Shown one piece after another: positions 1-11,418 of a DNA stretch of 64,000 bases; the stretch's first letter is position 1; each line of letters begins with the position of its first letter. Position numbers and translations under genes: made by a program. Under the pieces are notes generated by a model. It ran no database searches. It had not been told where the DNA came from and saw only the letters and a list, made by a program, of their open reading frames with translations. The DNA is from Bradyrhizobium iriomotense. GTDB taxonomy: Bacteria; Pseudomonadota; Alphaproteobacteria; Rhizobiales; Xanthobacteraceae. The stretch is taken from NCBI RefSeq assembly GCF_018130765.1, contig NZ_JAFCJZ010000006.1:124001-188000 (forward strand). The letters run 5' to 3'.

Positions 1-2752
<2,752 letters not shown>

Positions 2753-2772
2753 GCGCCGGCGCCGGCTGCGAC

Positions 2773-3735
2773 TCAAAATCCGTAGAGTCGCGCCGGATTG
2801 TCGACCAGGATCTTCTTGCGCACACCCGCATCCGGCGCCCACACCGGAAGCTGGTTGAGCAGGCGGGCGTCATCGATCTGGTAGAGCGGCGCGATGTCGG
2901 TGGCTTTGCGTCCCTCGACACGGTTCGAATCCGGATGCGGCCAGTCGGTGCCCCAGACGATGCGATCCGGATTCGCCGCGATCAGCGCCCGCGCGAACGG
3001 CACCATGTCCTGGTAGTCCGGCGCGAGCTTTGACGAGCGATAGGCGCCGGAGATCTTCACATAGGCCTTGCCGGACTTCACCAGCGCAACGAGATCGGAG
3101 AAACCCTGCTGCTCCAGGCCCAGCGAGGCTTCCAGGCCGCCGAAATGGTCGAACACGACGGGGACCGGCGCGCTCTCGACGAGGTCATTGATCGCCGAGA
3201 TCATGGCCAGCGTGGTGTAGAGCTGCACGTGCCAGCCGCGCGCCTTCATGCGCTCGACGCCGGCGGTGAAGCGTGACCTGCCGACGTTGGGGTCGTTGAC
3301 GCCGCCGGTCGCGAGATTGAGGCGCATGCCGCGGAAGCCGTCCGCCTGCATCGCATCGAGCTGCGCCTCGGTCGTCTTGTCGTCGATCACGGCGACACCG
3401 CGCGCATTGGCGCCGCGGGCTTTCATGCCGAACAAGGTCGACGAATTGTCGGTGCCGTAGACGCTGGGGGTGACGATGACCACGCGTTCCATGTGCAGCG
3501 CCTTGTGCAGCGCGGCCATCTCCTCCGGGGAGGCCGGCTCGGGCGTGTAGACGCGCCCGGCGAAGAACGGGAACTTCTCGACGTCGCCATGAATGTGAGT
3601 GTGGCAGTCGCAGGCATGCGCGGGGACGTCGAAATTGACCGGCGTCGCAGGCTGCGCCGCGCGGGCGTGGGCTCTGTTGGTCATGGCTACTCCGGCGGCA
3701 AGGGAGGCAAGCAGGACGCTGCGTCGGTTGAGCAC
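2773..3735 (-). CDS. Tat-exported amidohydrolase family protein (PDC-lactonase-like)
   Basis: Predicted TIM-barrel metal-dependent hydrolase of the amidohydrolase_2 type, the family that contains 2-pyrone-4,6-dicarboxylate lactonase. The N-terminus (LNRRSVLLASLAAG) is a twin-arginine signal followed by an Ala-rich cleavage region, so the enzyme probably acts in the periplasm. The N-terminal metal motif DCHTHIHGD lies near residues 43-51, and GTDWPHPD near 265 carries the usual C-terminal Asp. Full length at 320 residues. It converges on the RND pump gene with a 20-bp gap. The substrate is unknown; a lactone or cyclic ester is the family-based guess. Confidence 0.82.
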   Translation of the reverse strand: MLNRRSVLLASLAAGVAMTNRAHARAAQPATPVNFDVPAHACDCHTHIHGDVEKFPFFAGRVYTPEPASPEEMAALHKALHMERVVIVTPSVYGTDNSSTLFGMKARGANARGVAVIDDKTTEAQLDAMQADGFRGMRLNLATGGVNDPNVGRSRFTAGVERMKARGWHVQLYTTLAMISAINDLVESAPVPVVFDHFGGLEASLGLEQQGFSDLVALVKSGKAYVKISGAYRSSKLAPDYQDMVPFARALIAANPDRIVWGTDWPHPDSNRVEGRKATDIAPLYQIDDARLLNQLPVWAPDAGVRKKILVDNPARLYGF

Positions 3736-3788
3736 GGTTTCTCTCCCTGGTTTTTATTATTTGGCAGTGGTGCCGGGAGAGTATCACA

Positions 3789-4352
3789 TCAGCCCGGCAA
3801 CCGCTGCGCGTCCTTGCATAGCTGCTCGACAAGGTCCGCAAGCGAGCGTGAGCCGTCAACGCGCACGACCGGGCAGGGCAGGGCCGCGAGCCAGGCCTCA
3901 TCCTTTGCGAGACTGCGGCCCTCGCGATCGCCGGCTTCGTAGCGCGAGGCCCATTCGACGAACGACTCCGTCTCCCCATGACGCCAACCGCCCTGTGCGA
4001 CGGCATCAGCCCCGAAATGCGCAGCCTCGCGGCCACGCAGGCGCTGCAAGCGAAGCTCGCGCGGCGTCGTCACAAAGACGACGAGATCGAAGAACGGGAC
4101 GAGCTCATTGCCCCAACCGGTGACGGTTCCGCTCAGCACCCAATCGAGACGTGGCAGAAACATCTCGTGCATCAGGCGCAGCCGCTCGGCGGCGGGGCGC
4201 GTCGTCTGGTAGGGCGGCACGGTCGGCAGCCAGAAATAATCGTCGGTGTCGTGATGCGGCAGCGCAAGCCGGCCGGCGAGCGCGCGCCCGAGCGTCGTTA
4301 CGCCGGAGCCCGAAGCTCCCATCAGATGGATGCGGAGGCTTTTCATCGGCAA
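3789..4352 (-). CDS. P-loop NTPase, adenylate/shikimate kinase-like
   Basis: 187-residue cytoplasmic protein opening with a Walker A loop, GASGSGVTT (residues 13-21), followed by a DTDDYFW segment like the substrate-side acidic motif of shikimate and adenylate kinase folds. LSGTVTGWG in the middle and RLRGREAAHFG later resemble the lid region of small nucleoside or metabolite kinases. Val replaces the usual Lys-flanking residue (SGVTT instead of SGKST), so the invariant P-loop lysine is missing; similar AAA-type homologues occur in proteobacteria. A second ATG two codons downstream (end coordinate 4346) is an equally good start. Substrate unknown. Confidence 0.7.
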   Translation of the reverse strand: MPMKSLRIHLMGASGSGVTTLGRALAGRLALPHHDTDDYFWLPTVPPYQTTRPAAERLRLMHEMFLPRLDWVLSGTVTGWGNELVPFFDLVVFVTTPRELRLQRLRGREAAHFGADAVAQGGWRHGETESFVEWASRYEAGDREGRSLAKDEAWLAALPCPVVRVDGSRSLADLVEQLCKDAQRLPG

Positions 4353-4372
4353 CCGACCGAGGAGATTTGAGG

Positions 4373-5803
4373 TTACTGCCCGGACGGCGTGCGCAGGCCG
4401 TGCCAGGCGTCGCGGACCTGCTGGTAGTGCACCTCGGGCAGGTAGTCCGGCGTGTTCAGGCTCAAGGTCTTGACGTCGAGATGGCCGACGGCGCTGAGCA
4501 GGGTGTAGGACGCGATCACGCGGTCGCGCAGCGCGCCGATCAGGCGGGCCTTGGCCTGGATCAGATCGGCCTGCGAGTTCAGCACGTCCACCGTCGTGCG
4601 CTGTCCGCCGGCGGCCTCGCGCTGCACGCCCTGGAGCGCGACGGTTGCCGCTTTCACCTCGGACTCCGAGGCCGAGACCGCGATCTTGGCGCCTTCATTG
4701 GCGACCCAGGCGCTGACCGCTGCCGTGCGCGCCTGGTTGCGCACCTGGTCGAGCACGAGCCGGCTCTGCGCCGTGATCTCCTTGGCCTGCCGGGTCTGCG
4801 CGGCGGCCTGGCCGCCGTCATAGATCGGCACTGTGACATTGGCGACAACCGAGGCCTGGTCCTCGGCGAAGGTGCCGAGTGTCGGGTCGTTGTTGCGGCT
4901 CTTGCTGGCGCTGCCCTGGACGCTGGCGCTCGGCAGCAGTGCGCCTTCGGCGACGCGAATGTTGGTGGAGGCGACATCGACGTCGAAGCCGGCCGCCATC
5001 ACCGCCGGATGCTGACGGATCGCCATCGTCAGCGCATCCTCGCGGCTCTTCGGCAGATAGCGGTCGACCACTTCGGCGGGCTTGAGCTGCGACGGCGCGT
5101 TGCCGATCACCTGGGCGTAGGTCGCCTGGCTCACCGCAAGCGCGACCTCGGCGGCGTTGAGATCGGAGAGACCGCGGTTGAGGCGGGCCTCGGCCTGGGC
5201 GCTGTCGGTCGGCGTCACGTCGCCGGCATTGAGGCGGCGCTGGGTGACGGCGAGGGTCTCGCGCAGGAAGGCGACGTTGGAGCGCTGCGCCTCGACCAGC
5301 GACTGGTTCGCCAGCACGTTGGTATAGGCGGTGACCGCGTCGAGCAGCACGCCCTGGCCGACATTGCGCAGCGCCTCGCGGCCCGACTGGACCTGGAGCT
5401 CGGCGGCCCGCACGTTGTTGGCGGTACGGAAGCCGTTGAACAGGGTCTGCGTCACGGTGACGCCGATGACCCAGGGCTTCAGGTTTGCAGTCTGGATGGT
5501 GTTGTCAGGCAATAGGTTCCGCACCGATTGCAGGCCGGCGCTGAGGCTCGCCACGATCTGCGGCCGGTAGCCGGCCAGCGCCTGCGGCACGTTTTCGTCG
5601 GTGGCGCGCTGGCGCGCGCGCTCGGCATTGAGCTGCGGGTTGGTCTGGTAGGCTTTTGCCAATGCCTCCGGCAGGGCTTCGGCCCATGCCTGGGAGGGCA
5701 GGGCGCACGAGAGCGCCAGCGTGGTCCATGTCGCAAGCACAGGACCCACGCCCGATCGATGCCGCGTCATCACGCGACCAGCTCTGGCGGCACGCCCAAT
5801 CAT
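4373..5803 (-). CDS. tolC: TolC family outer membrane channel protein
   Basis: 476-residue outer-membrane efflux/type I secretion channel. The N-terminal hydrophobic signal ends at SQAWAEALPEAL (about residue 41), after which the typical TolC start 'ALAKAYQTNPQLNAERA' follows. The two internally repeated OEP halves are visible, with long coiled-coil stretches rich in Ala, Gln and Arg, and the family-like DLIQAKARLIGAL and VKTLSLNTPDYLPEVHY segments at the end. A downstream start (MTRHRSG, end coordinate 5770) would still leave a signal peptide. It lies alone, separated from the following kinase-like gene by 20 bp. It might serve several inner-membrane exporters. Confidence 0.9.
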   Translation of the reverse strand: MIGRAARAGRVMTRHRSGVGPVLATWTTLALSCALPSQAWAEALPEALAKAYQTNPQLNAERARQRATDENVPQALAGYRPQIVASLSAGLQSVRNLLPDNTIQTANLKPWVIGVTVTQTLFNGFRTANNVRAAELQVQSGREALRNVGQGVLLDAVTAYTNVLANQSLVEAQRSNVAFLRETLAVTQRRLNAGDVTPTDSAQAEARLNRGLSDLNAAEVALAVSQATYAQVIGNAPSQLKPAEVVDRYLPKSREDALTMAIRQHPAVMAAGFDVDVASTNIRVAEGALLPSASVQGSASKSRNNDPTLGTFAEDQASVVANVTVPIYDGGQAAAQTRQAKEITAQSRLVLDQVRNQARTAAVSAWVANEGAKIAVSASESEVKAATVALQGVQREAAGGQRTTVDVLNSQADLIQAKARLIGALRDRVIASYTLLSAVGHLDVKTLSLNTPDYLPEVHYQQVRDAWHGLRTPSGQ

Positions 5804-5991
5804 GTAATCCCGCTAAACCCCGGCTGTCCGCCCCCGCCGACGGTGGCCTCTTAACTGTTTAACCAGCCGGGGTCGCGCAGGCAAACTGCCGCGGGGAAAA
5901 CCCCCATGTATTCCGTGCTTGTTGCAGGTCCGTCACAGCATTTTTGGAGGGAGACGCCAGAGCCTTACATCAGCCTGACCGCTTGCTGGCC

Positions 5992-6771
5992 TTACCGGTT
6001 CTTGTTCACCGGCTTGCGCTTCTCGATGAACGCGGCCATGCCCTCGGAGCGGTCTTCCAGCGCGAAGGTCGAATGGAACAGGTTGCGCTCGACGCTCATG
6101 CCCTCGGCGAGCGTGGTTTCGAAGGCGCGGTTCACCGCCTCCTTGGCCATTGCGGCTGCCGGGCGCGACATCGACGCGATCTTCTCGGCCGCGGCCATGA
6201 CTTCGTCCATCAGCTTGTCGGCGGGCACGATGCGGCTGACGAGGCCCGAGCGCTCGGCTTCGGCTGCATCCATCATCCGGCCGGTGAGGCAGAGGTCCAT
6301 CGCCTTGGACTTGCCGATGGCGCGGGTCAGGCGCTGGGTGCCGCCGATGCCGGGAATGGTGCCGAGCGTGATCTCGGGCTGGCCGAACTTGGCGGTGTCG
6401 GCGGCGATGATGAAGTCACACATCATGGCGAGCTCGCAGCCGCCGCCGAGTGCGTAGCCTGCGACCGCGGCGATGGTCGGCTTGCGGCAGCGGGCGACGC
6501 GGTCGCCGCCGATCGCGGCGAAGTCTTCGGAGAACATGTCGATGAAGCCCTTCGGCTGCATCTCCTTGATGTCGGCGCCGGCGGCAAAGGCCTTCTCGCT
6601 GCCGGTCACGACGATGCAGCCGATGGCGTCATCGGCCTCGAGATCGTCGACCGCCGCGGCGATCTCGCGGAAGACGCCGAAGGAGAGCGCGTTGAGCATC
6701 TTCGGCCGGTTCAGCTTGACGATGCCGACTGCGCCTTTGCTTTCGACGATGATGTGTTCGAACGTGCTCAT
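5992..6771 (-). CDS. enoyl-CoA hydratase
   Basis: Crotonase-family enzyme adding water across 2-trans-enoyl-CoA in fatty acid or branched-chain/aromatic acid beta-oxidation. The 259 residues match the family length. Visible are the oxyanion-hole region [11 protein letters not shown] (about 62-72), the active-site block [18 protein letters not shown] with the first catalytic Glu, and a C-terminus ([21 protein letters not shown]) very like mitochondrial short-chain enoyl-CoA hydratase. The second catalytic Glu of the mitochondrial enzyme appears as Asp in [11 protein letters not shown]. Stands alone; no beta-oxidation partners nearby. Confidence 0.92.
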   Translation of the reverse strand: MSTFEHIIVESKGAVGIVKLNRPKMLNALSFGVFREIAAAVDDLEADDAIGCIVVTGSEKAFAAGADIKEMQPKGFIDMFSEDFAAIGGDRVARCRKPTIAAVAGYALGGGCELAMMCDFIIAADTAKFGQPEITLGTIPGIGGTQRLTRAIGKSKAMDLCLTGRMMDAAEAERSGLVSRIVPADKLMDEVMAAAEKIASMSRPAAAMAKEAVNRAFETTLAEGMSVERNLFHSTFALEDRSEGMAAFIEKRKPVNKNR

Positions 6772-6931
6772 GCTCCACCCACGCTTTTGATTGGCCGGGC
6801 AATGTGCCCGCTGGCGCGGTGAGCTTCAAGAGCCCAGGAAGGCTTCGGAACAAGGCGGCCCGGAACACGCGGCACGTCGCGCGTTCCGGACGGGATTTCT
6901 TCAAATCAGGCCAAGAAATCAGACCAAGAAA

Positions 6932-7609
6932 TCAGGCCATGAACATGCGCGCGGCGGAGGCCAGCGTCAGCAGCGTGCCGACGCCGATGAAGATCTTGCC
7001 GATCAGGGAGCTCTGGTCCCAGGCCGAACTCTGCTGGCTGCTGGCCATCACCGGCGCGGGACGCGGCTGCGCCTCGGTCGCGGCAATCACCGCCTTCTGG
7101 CCGGGCGGATTGTCCTGTTGCGCGGCGCGGTCGAGATCGTTGGGCTGGTCGGGGGCGACGATCTGGCCCTCGGCGTTCGGGGTAGCGGTATTATCGGCCG
7201 CGGCCTGGACGTTGTCGTTGGCGCGGCCGGTCAAGGCGGAGGCCGCAGCCGCGGGCGGCGTATCGGCGGCGGCAAGCTGCGCATTGGCGTTGGCGACCTC
7301 CGGAGGCATCTGGCTCGAGGCGGACAGGCCGCTGTCGCCGGTCTTGTCGCCGGTCTTGGCCTCGCTGGCCTTTGCCGCGGTGTCCTTGCTGTTGGCCTTG
7401 TCGTCGGAGGACTTTTGCGCCGTCTTGCTGCTGGAGCGGCGAGAAGATTGGTGCCGGTGCTTGCCCGGCTTGACCGTATCGGCCTGTTTGCCCGCGCTGT
7501 CCGATTGGCTGCCCGCAGCCGAGGCTGGAGCCGCCCGTGCAGCGCCTCCGAACAGCAGGAAAAGTCCGGCAAGAAGAATCAGGGCAGCGCGCCCGCTGGC
7601 TTTCATCAT
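6932..7609 (-). CDS. exported Ala/Lys/Ser-rich protein with C-terminal membrane helix, function unknown
   Basis: 225 residues. The N-terminus (SGRAALILLAGLFLLFGGAARA) is a signal peptide. The middle is low complexity, rich in Ala, Lys, Ser, Asp and Gln (for example RSSRRSSSKTAQKSS). The C-terminal 26 residues (SSLIGKIFIGVGTLLTLASAARMFMA) form one hydrophobic helix. This suggests a membrane-tethered periplasmic protein with a disordered linker. I recognise no domain. It is transcribed away from ecfF across a 291-bp spacer. A 13-bp near-tandem repeat (CCAAGAAATCAG type) overlaps its 3' end at about 6908-6936. Confidence 0.65.
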   Translation of the reverse strand: MMKASGRAALILLAGLFLLFGGAARAAPASAAGSQSDSAGKQADTVKPGKHRHQSSRRSSSKTAQKSSDDKANSKDTAAKASEAKTGDKTGDSGLSASSQMPPEVANANAQLAAADTPPAAAASALTGRANDNVQAAADNTATPNAEGQIVAPDQPNDLDRAAQQDNPPGQKAVIAATEAQPRPAPVMASSQQSSAWDQSSLIGKIFIGVGTLLTLASAARMFMA

Positions 7610-7825
7610 GTTGACGATCTCCCCAATTCACCCATCCCGGGACCGAACAGAGACGCCGCGAGGTGACGACAGCGGGGCAGAAAAAGGGAATCTTCGGGCC
7701 AGACCGGGCAAAAGCGGGGCAAGGCGTCCCGTCGCGGCCGGCCGCCGGGTGCGGACGGGAACGATCGGTGTTATGAGCCGTCGCGAGTTCTTGCGGCCGC
7801 ATCGGAGCACCGGCACCTAGTATTG

Positions 7826-7841
7826 ATCACGAATTCGTGAT
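7826..7841. promoter_or_regulatory. perfect 16-bp palindrome upstream of ecfF, candidate operator
   Basis: ATCACGAATTCGTGAT is its own reverse complement over 16 bases. It lies 14 bp upstream of the proposed -35 element of ecfF and in the spacer shared with the divergent gene ending at 7609. Perfect dyads of this length are typical of dimeric repressor or activator sites. The cognate protein is unknown. Confidence 0.5.
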
Positions 7842-7855
7842 TGCGCTGGGCCGGC

Positions 7856-7880
7856 GTAACAAATTGAAAGAGCGGCCGAA
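7856..7880 (+). promoter_or_regulatory. SigF/EcfF-type promoter candidate for ecfF-osrA
   Basis: GTAACA (7856-7861), 15 bp, then CGAA (7877-7880). This resembles the Caulobacter SigF consensus (GTAACC, about 16 bp, CGAA) and sits about 20 bp before the GTG start of ecfF. It would make the operon autoregulated. The match is by eye. Confidence 0.5.
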
Positions 7881-7900
7881 TTGCATGGTGAGGGGCGCGC

Positions 7901-8446
7901 GTGCGCGGACGTGAGGACGAATGGACCGGCCTGATGCGGTCGGCCATGGCCGGCGATGATGCGGCGTATCATCGCCTGCTGAAGGCGGTCACACCGGTGC
8001 TGCGCGCTGCCGCGAGGCGAGGCCTGGCGCGGGCCGGGCAGCCTCCCGACCAGGCCGAGGATATCGTGCAGGAGATTTTGTTGGCGGTGCACCTGAAGCG
8101 GCACACCTGGGACAGCGAAGCCCCCTTCGCGCCCTGGCTGTTCGCGATCGCCCGCAACAAGCTGATCGATGCCCTGCGGCGGCGCGGCAGGCGCGTCTTC
8201 GTCAACATCGACGATTTCGCCGAGACGCTGCCGGGCGAGGCGCCGCAGGAGACGGCTTCGGCGGGCGAGGTTGCGGCGCAGCTGGGCACGCTGCCGCAGC
8301 GCCAGCGCGACGTGTTGCAGTCGATCGCGGTCGAGGCCGCCTCGATCAAGGACACGGCGGCGAAGTTTTCGATGAGCGAAGGCGCGGTGCGGGTCGCGCT
8401 GCATCGCGGCCTTGCCGCACTGACGGCCAAACTGCGGGACCACTAG
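7901..8446 (+). CDS. ecfF: ECF sigma factor, EcfF/SigF-like
   Basis: 181-residue extracytoplasmic-function sigma factor that would direct RNA polymerase to oxidative-stress promoters. Region 2 is seen in DQAEDIVQEILLAVHLK and the following PWLFAIARNKLIDALRRRGRR (about residues 48-92). Region 4 helix-turn-helix is near the end (LPQRQRDVLQSIAVEAASIKD ... SEGAVRVALHRGLAAL). GTG at 7901 is the first usable start in frame. The gene is followed after 2 bp by a six-helix membrane anti-sigma factor, the arrangement known for EcfF-OsrA in Bradyrhizobium and SigF-NrsF in Caulobacter. In that family the sigma factor is released when the anti-sigma senses reactive oxygen. Confidence 0.85.
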   Translation: MRGREDEWTGLMRSAMAGDDAAYHRLLKAVTPVLRAAARRGLARAGQPPDQAEDIVQEILLAVHLKRHTWDSEAPFAPWLFAIARNKLIDALRRRGRRVFVNIDDFAETLPGEAPQETASAGEVAAQLGTLPQRQRDVLQSIAVEAASIKDTAAKFSMSEGAVRVALHRGLAALTAKLRDH

Positions 8447-8448
8447 TC

Positions 8449-9087
8449 ATGGATACCGATCAACTCATTCGCACGCTCGCGGCCGACAACGCCCACCGCG
8501 CGCCCCGCGTCGGCGCCGTGCTGACCATGGCGCTGCTGGTGGCCGCACCGCTGTCGATCCTGATCTTCGCGACTTTTCTCGGCGTGCGCGCCGACGTGAT
8601 GAGCGCGATGGGCAATCCGTTCTTCGACATGAAGTTCGCGGTGACGCTGTCGCTCGCGATTCCCGCGATCATCGTCAGCCTGCATCTGTCGCGGCCGGAA
8701 GCCCTGCTGCGCGGCTGGGGCTGGCTGCTGCTGCTCCCCGTCGGCCTGCTTGCAGTTGCGATCGGCAGCGAGGCGATGATGGCCCCGGCCATGCCGATGA
8801 CGATGCGCTTGATGGGCAAGAACTCCAGGACTTGCCTGATGGCGATTCCCGCGATGTCGCTGCCGCTGCTCGCGGGGGCGCTGTTCGGCCTGCGCCACGG
8901 TGCACCCTCGCGTCCCGCGCTTGCCGGTGCACTCGCAGGCCTGGTCTCGGCCGGACTTGCCGCGACGCTCTATGCCTCGCACTGCACCGACGATTCACCG
9001 CTGTTCGTCGCGACCTGGTACACGATCGCGACCGCGGTGGTGACCGTGATCGGTGCGGCGGTCGGCTCGAGGGTGCTGCGGTATTAG
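8449..9087 (+). CDS. osrA: NrsF/DUF1109 family membrane anti-sigma factor, OsrA-like
   Basis: 212-residue integral membrane protein with about six hydrophobic segments (roughly residues 23-45, 62-80, 88-106, 128-148, 156-175, 185-207) and a short cytoplasmic N-terminus (MDTDQLIRTLAADNAHR). Two cysteines, Cys129 (NSRTCLM) and Cys179 (ASHCTDD), are the only ones in the protein. As I recall the literature, these are the positions reported as redox-sensing in OsrA of Bradyrhizobium japonicum. It starts 2 bp after ecfF and should hold EcfF at the membrane until oxidised. Confidence 0.85.
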   Translation: MDTDQLIRTLAADNAHRAPRVGAVLTMALLVAAPLSILIFATFLGVRADVMSAMGNPFFDMKFAVTLSLAIPAIIVSLHLSRPEALLRGWGWLLLLPVGLLAVAIGSEAMMAPAMPMTMRLMGKNSRTCLMAIPAMSLPLLAGALFGLRHGAPSRPALAGALAGLVSAGLAATLYASHCTDDSPLFVATWYTIATAVVTVIGAAVGSRVLRY

Positions 9088-9097
9088 ACCGGGCGCG

Positions 9098-10198
9098 TCA
9101 CGCCGCCGGCGTCGCGCTCTGCATGCGGTGGAAGCGTAGCACCTGCTGCGCGGTCGATGAGCGCAGGGCCTCGTAGCTGTCGCGCAGCGCTAGCATGTCG
9201 GCCGTCGCGCCGCCTGACAGCTTTTCGCGCATCGCGATGATCGCGCGCACGCTCGACCATTGCATGCCCGCGACCTTGGCGAGGATCATCACGCCCTCGG
9301 TGCGGCTTTCGATCATCATGGTCTCGGCGGTCTCGACCGCAACGCCCGCGAGCGCGGCGAGCCCCGCATTGGTCTCGTCGAACTTGCCCTGCTCGGCGAA
9401 GGCGGTGACCTGGAATTCGTTGAGGCGGCCGTCCTCGTGCAGCGACTTCACCAGCGCGCGCGCCATCTCGGTCTGCCTGGTCATGGCGGCGGCGCGGACC
9501 CGCTGGGCCGCTTCCTGCACCGCGCTCGACACCTCGTCCGCGAGCTCGGGATGCGCGGCCTCCAGCTTCCGGCGTACGCTCAAGGACGCCTTCGCAACCA
9601 GCTTCAGGTAGTGATGGCGCGGCAGGCTGGGCCGCAGGCCGATGCAGGTGGCGAGGCCGTCGTCGCGCTCGGCGCGCGTGACGAGGTCGGTGAGACTTTC
9701 CTCGGAGAGCCGCGCGCCCGGATTGCTGACGGTTGATTGCACCACGTCCTCGTTGCCGCGTGTCACCAGCACCTCGGTCAGGGCTTCCGACAGCACCCGC
9801 CGCAGCGAGATCGCCTTCAGATGGGCCTGGCCGCGCGTGCGCGCGATCTCGATCAGGGTGGCCTCGTCCAGCCGTTCCGATTTCGTCAGCACGGGTCCTG
9901 CGACCTCGATGACCTCGTCAAGCGCGAGCGTGCGGATGATCTTCGGCGGCGCGGCCGCGATCGGTGCGAGGCGGTCGGCAAGCAGCGCCCTGGCGGACGT
10001 CTCGATCTGCTCGATCAGGCACTCGAACACGTCGTCGAACACGCGGATGTGGTCGTCGGAATAATCCACCGCGTTGCCCACGAAGAGATCGGTGACGCGG
10101 CGCAGTGTCTCGACCCGGCGCGCAACGGTGCCGTGCGAGAGCGCGGCCTGCAATTCTTCAAGCAAATTCTCGGATGATTTCTCGGATTTGGATCTCAT
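9098..10198 (-). CDS. DUF2336 domain-containing protein
   Basis: 366-residue, all-helical, apparently cytoplasmic protein. Helix pairs rich in Ala/Leu/Arg (LLADRLAPIAAAP, LTKSERLDEATLIEIAR, LVTRAERDDGLATCIGLRPSLP) are those of DUF2336 proteins, a HEAT-like alphaproteobacterial family of unknown function. No signal peptide or membrane segment. It converges on osrA with a 10-bp gap and lies downstream of the diguanylate cyclase on the same strand (62-bp gap). A second DUF2336 gene is at 45678-46655. Confidence 0.75.
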   Translation of the reverse strand: MRSKSEKSSENLLEELQAALSHGTVARRVETLRRVTDLFVGNAVDYSDDHIRVFDDVFECLIEQIETSARALLADRLAPIAAAPPKIIRTLALDEVIEVAGPVLTKSERLDEATLIEIARTRGQAHLKAISLRRVLSEALTEVLVTRGNEDVVQSTVSNPGARLSEESLTDLVTRAERDDGLATCIGLRPSLPRHHYLKLVAKASLSVRRKLEAAHPELADEVSSAVQEAAQRVRAAAMTRQTEMARALVKSLHEDGRLNEFQVTAFAEQGKFDETNAGLAALAGVAVETAETMMIESRTEGVMILAKVAGMQWSSVRAIIAMREKLSGGATADMLALRDSYEALRSSTAQQVLRFHRMQSATPAA

Positions 10199-10260
10199 TG
10201 CCCTGTCCTGGAGCGTTCGGTCCGGCGGCGCCTCTGGCGCCCCGGGAGAAAATGGTTTGG

Positions 10261-11418
10261 TCAGTTCGTTACGATGCGGTTGCGGCCTTGCGCCTTGGCG
10301 GAATAAAGCGCGCTGTCGGCGCGCGCGAGAAACGTGTCGGCAGTATCAACATCGCGAAGCGTCACGACGCCCGCTGAAATCGTCACGCGCATGCCCGGAG
10401 AGAACGAGCTCCAGTCGAGGTCGGCGACGACGCGGCGCAGGCGCTCGAGCGTGCGCGAGGCGGCGTCGCCTTCGGTATCCGGCAGCAGCAGTAGGAATTC
10501 CTCGCCGCCGTAGCGGCCGAAGCTGTCGGCCGGGCGGATGTTGGCGAACATCGTGATCGCGAAGGTGCGCAGCACCTCGTCGCCGATGGGATGGCCGTGG
10601 GCGTCGTTGATACGCTTGAACCAGTCGAGGTCGATCAGCGCGATCGCACAAGGCCTCGATGTCCGCCGCGAGTTTTCGATCTCGGCGTCGAGCAGACGCA
10701 TGATGCAGCGGCGGTTGTAGGAGCCGGTCAGCTCGTCGAGCTCGGCCAGTTCCTCGATGCGCTGATAGGCGGCCTTCAGCTCGATGCTGCGCTGATACAG
10801 GATCTTGCGCAGCGTGGCGCCGAACAGGCCGAGGAAGGCGCACTGGCCGATCACCAGCACGAAGCACAGCATCGAGGCGGTCCGCTGCAGCCTGGTCGCG
10901 ACGGGCATGCCGATCGGCAGGTCGGAGGCGAGGAACACGGCGGCAAGGCCGGCGGTCGCGAGCGCCCAGGTCAGCATCGCCTGGGTCGAGGTCATGCGCA
11001 GCGTGCCGAAGGCGAAGATCAGGAACAGCACGCTGATGAAGGCGATGCCGATGGTCGGGGCCGACAGCAGGAACACGAATTGCAGCGCCATATGCGCCGA
11101 GATCTGGAAGACGGTGAGATAATGGTCGGTGAATTTGTCGCCGACGCCGGCCTCCGACAGCACGGTGAAGGTGCCGATGATCAGGAGGCCGCCGACCCAG
11201 AACAGCGAGGCAATGTCGATCGGGATCACGCCGTCATAGGCGTAGAGCAGCAGGACGGAGGCGCCGAGCGAGTAGCTCGCCACCTGGCCGATATACATCT
11301 GGCGGCGCTGCCAGGCCCGGCGTGCCCGGACCTCCGGCGCCGCCGCCCCGGGCGTGAGGACGAGATCCGCGACCTCAGCGGCATTCCTCTCGGGAAGCGA
11401 CGTCGCGGCCGTGTTCAT
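10261..11418 (-). CDS. membrane diguanylate cyclase (GGDEF)
   Basis: 385-residue enzyme making cyclic di-GMP from two GTP. Five or six membrane segments occupy residues about 38-205, followed by a short coiled coil (RSIELKAAYQRIEELAELDELTGSYNRR) and a GGDEF domain. The active-site loop is RYGGEEF near residue 302-306, an intact signature. RPAD ends five residues before it, matching the RxxD inhibitory I-site, so product inhibition is likely. No sensory domain other than the membrane part is recognisable. Confidence 0.9.
   Translation of the reverse strand: MNTAATSLPERNAAEVADLVLTPGAAAPEVRARRAWQRRQMYIGQVASYSLGASVLLLYAYDGVIPIDIASLFWVGGLLIIGTFTVLSEAGVGDKFTDHYLTVFQISAHMALQFVFLLSAPTIGIAFISVLFLIFAFGTLRMTSTQAMLTWALATAGLAAVFLASDLPIGMPVATRLQRTASMLCFVLVIGQCAFLGLFGATLRKILYQRSIELKAAYQRIEELAELDELTGSYNRRCIMRLLDAEIENSRRTSRPCAIALIDLDWFKRINDAHGHPIGDEVLRTFAITMFANIRPADSFGRYGGEEFLLLLPDTEGDAASRTLERLRRVVADLDWSSFSPGMRVTISAGVVTLRDVDTADTFLARADSALYSAKAQGRNRIVTN

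Noticed and set aside
2923..2932. GTTCGAATCC, like the T-arm of a tRNA
   Set aside because: It lies inside the amidohydrolase coding sequence and no matching acceptor, D or anticodon arms flank it.
5818..5872. CCCCGGCTG / CAGCCGGGG inverted repeat upstream of tolC
   Set aside because: The loop is 37 bases with no T tract or alternative pairing that I could see; too weak to call a regulator or terminator.
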